This document shows positions 14,241 to 14,569 of a stretch of DNA of 14,569 bases, in pieces (position 1 is the stretch's first letter; each line of letters begins with the position of its first letter). Under the pieces are notes generated by a model. The model ran no database searches, was not told the origin of the DNA, and was given only the letters and a program-made list of their open reading frames with translations. The DNA comes from JBBCJT01 sp037190665. GTDB lineage: Bacteria; Pseudomonadota; Alphaproteobacteria; Acetobacterales; Acetobacteraceae. The stretch spans positions 1-14,569 of the forward strand of contig JBBCJT010000177.1 in assembly GCA_037190665.1 (NCBI GenBank). Reading direction: 5' to 3'. A program made the position numbers and the translations under genes.

Positions 14241-14289
14241 CAGCCGAAAGGCTGATCGGCAGGAGAGCGGGCGTCCCGCGGGCGCTCTC
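14241..14289. terminator. Hairpins downstream of prmC
   Basis: A small GNRA-type hairpin, cagcc-gaaa-ggctg (14241-14254), is followed by a second stem, gagagcg (14263-14269) with cgctctc (14283-14289). They lie about 90-135 bases past the prmC stop and might end the transcript, but no T-tract follows. Function is uncertain. Confidence 0.25.
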
Positions 14290-14291
14290 GG

Positions 14292-14384
14292 CCCTCACCC
14301 GCGGGCGGGACCTTTGCGGAAAGGAATCCCCTCTCCCGCCTTTCGGGAGAGGGAGGGGCCCGCGCTTGCGCGGGAGGGTGAGGG
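14292..14384 (+). repeat. REP-like palindromes, composite copy 5
   Basis: A ccctcaccc half-element (14292-14300) is followed by a perfect hairpin with 10-bp arms ccctctcccg / cgggagaggg (14329-14338, 14344-14353). A second hairpin, cccgcgc/gcgcggg (14359-14365, 14368-14374), then precedes the conserved gggtgaggg tail (14376-14384). Compared with copies 2 and 4, extra sequence including the second hairpin lies between core and tail. Confidence 0.65.
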
Positions 14385-14429
14385 TCCCTGCGCCAAGGCG
14401 AGACCTCGGTGTGGTGCTGGCGGGGGCTA

Positions 14430-14445
14430 CCCTCACCCCGGCCCT
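14430..14445 (-). repeat. Truncated REP-like copy 6
   Basis: The 16 bases ccctcaccccggccct are identical to 11933-11948 of copy 3, after which the match stops abruptly and the hairpin is missing. The downstream sequence begins tgtgtgtagtggctc and is unlike the other copies. Confidence 0.55.
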
Positions 14446-14569
14446 TGTGTGTAGTGGCTCGAAACGGCGAGGTAGGCGTGCTCGCCGTCGTGCGGCGGTC
14501 CGGATCCCGCCTGGCCCTGGGCTGATCGAAGCCGTGGGAGAGTCTGGGGACCGGTCCGTCCCGGTGTTG
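14446..14569. other. Unassigned end of window
   Basis: No convincing gene was seen in any frame in the last 124 bases. An inverted repeat acggcgag (14464-14471) / ctcgccgt (14481-14488) is present. Starting next to a broken REP-like copy, this could be the end of an insertion sequence or simply unrelated intergenic DNA; the window ends too soon to tell. Confidence 0.3.

Noticed and set aside
11768..14445. Repeated palindromes considered as a CRISPR array.
   Set aside because: Copies are few, occur in both orientations, vary in length, are separated by genes, and there are no regular spacers or cas genes.
14233..14454. Short plus-strand open frame after prmC.
   Set aside because: It is made up largely of the palindromic repeats, lacks a ribosome-binding site and has no protein-like features.

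Overview
High-GC bacterial chromosome (about 70% G+C judged by eye), most probably an alphaproteobacterium of the Acetobacteraceae / Rhodospirillales type. This placement is inference. It rests on the divergent ubiG/lysC pair, the order lysC ... ptsP - rodZ-like gene - ispG - hisS - prfA - prmC, the protein sequences, and intergenic GC-rich palindromes of a kind common in that group. No rRNA, tRNA, CRISPR array, prophage or complete insertion sequence was seen.

Layout. Positions 1-134 hold three perfect GC-rich hairpins; two of them lie just downstream of a minus-strand VOC (glyoxalase-like) gene (137-1012). A 151-bp gap with an 8-bp tandem repeat separates it from two plus-strand accessory genes: a short BrnA-type antitoxin-like gene without a BrnT partner (1164-1466) and a GFA/CENP-V zinc protein (1482-1931). 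Converging on these is a minus-strand pair with overlapping ends, ubiG (2726-3430) followed by a cysE-type serine acetyltransferase (2007-2729). Divergent from ubiG is a tightly packed plus-strand run: lysC (3533-4765), a nitronate monooxygenase-family gene (4755-5804) and ptsP (5801-8014), each overlapping the next. After a 269-bp gap with a plausible promoter come a RodZ-like membrane HTH protein (8284-9327), ispG (9364-10494) and hisS (10505-11740, TTG start). prfA (12009-13064) and prmC (13323-14153, GTG start) follow, each preceded by a gap that contains palindromic repeats. The last 416 bases carry no supported gene; they hold hairpins and more copies of the same repeat family.

Functionally this is mostly housekeeping: ubiquinone synthesis (UbiG), cysteine precursor (CysE), aspartate-family amino acids (LysC), nitrogen phosphotransfer control (PtsP), cell shape (RodZ-like), isoprenoid precursor (IspG), translation (HisRS, RF1 and the RF1/RF2 methyltransferase PrmC). 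PrfA and PrmC are enzyme and substrate. I found no convincing undescribed biological system. The points most worth a second look are the REP-like palindrome family concentrated in 11768-14445, with an apparent broken copy near 14445, the partnerless antitoxin gene, and the lysC-NMO-ptsP overlap arrangement.
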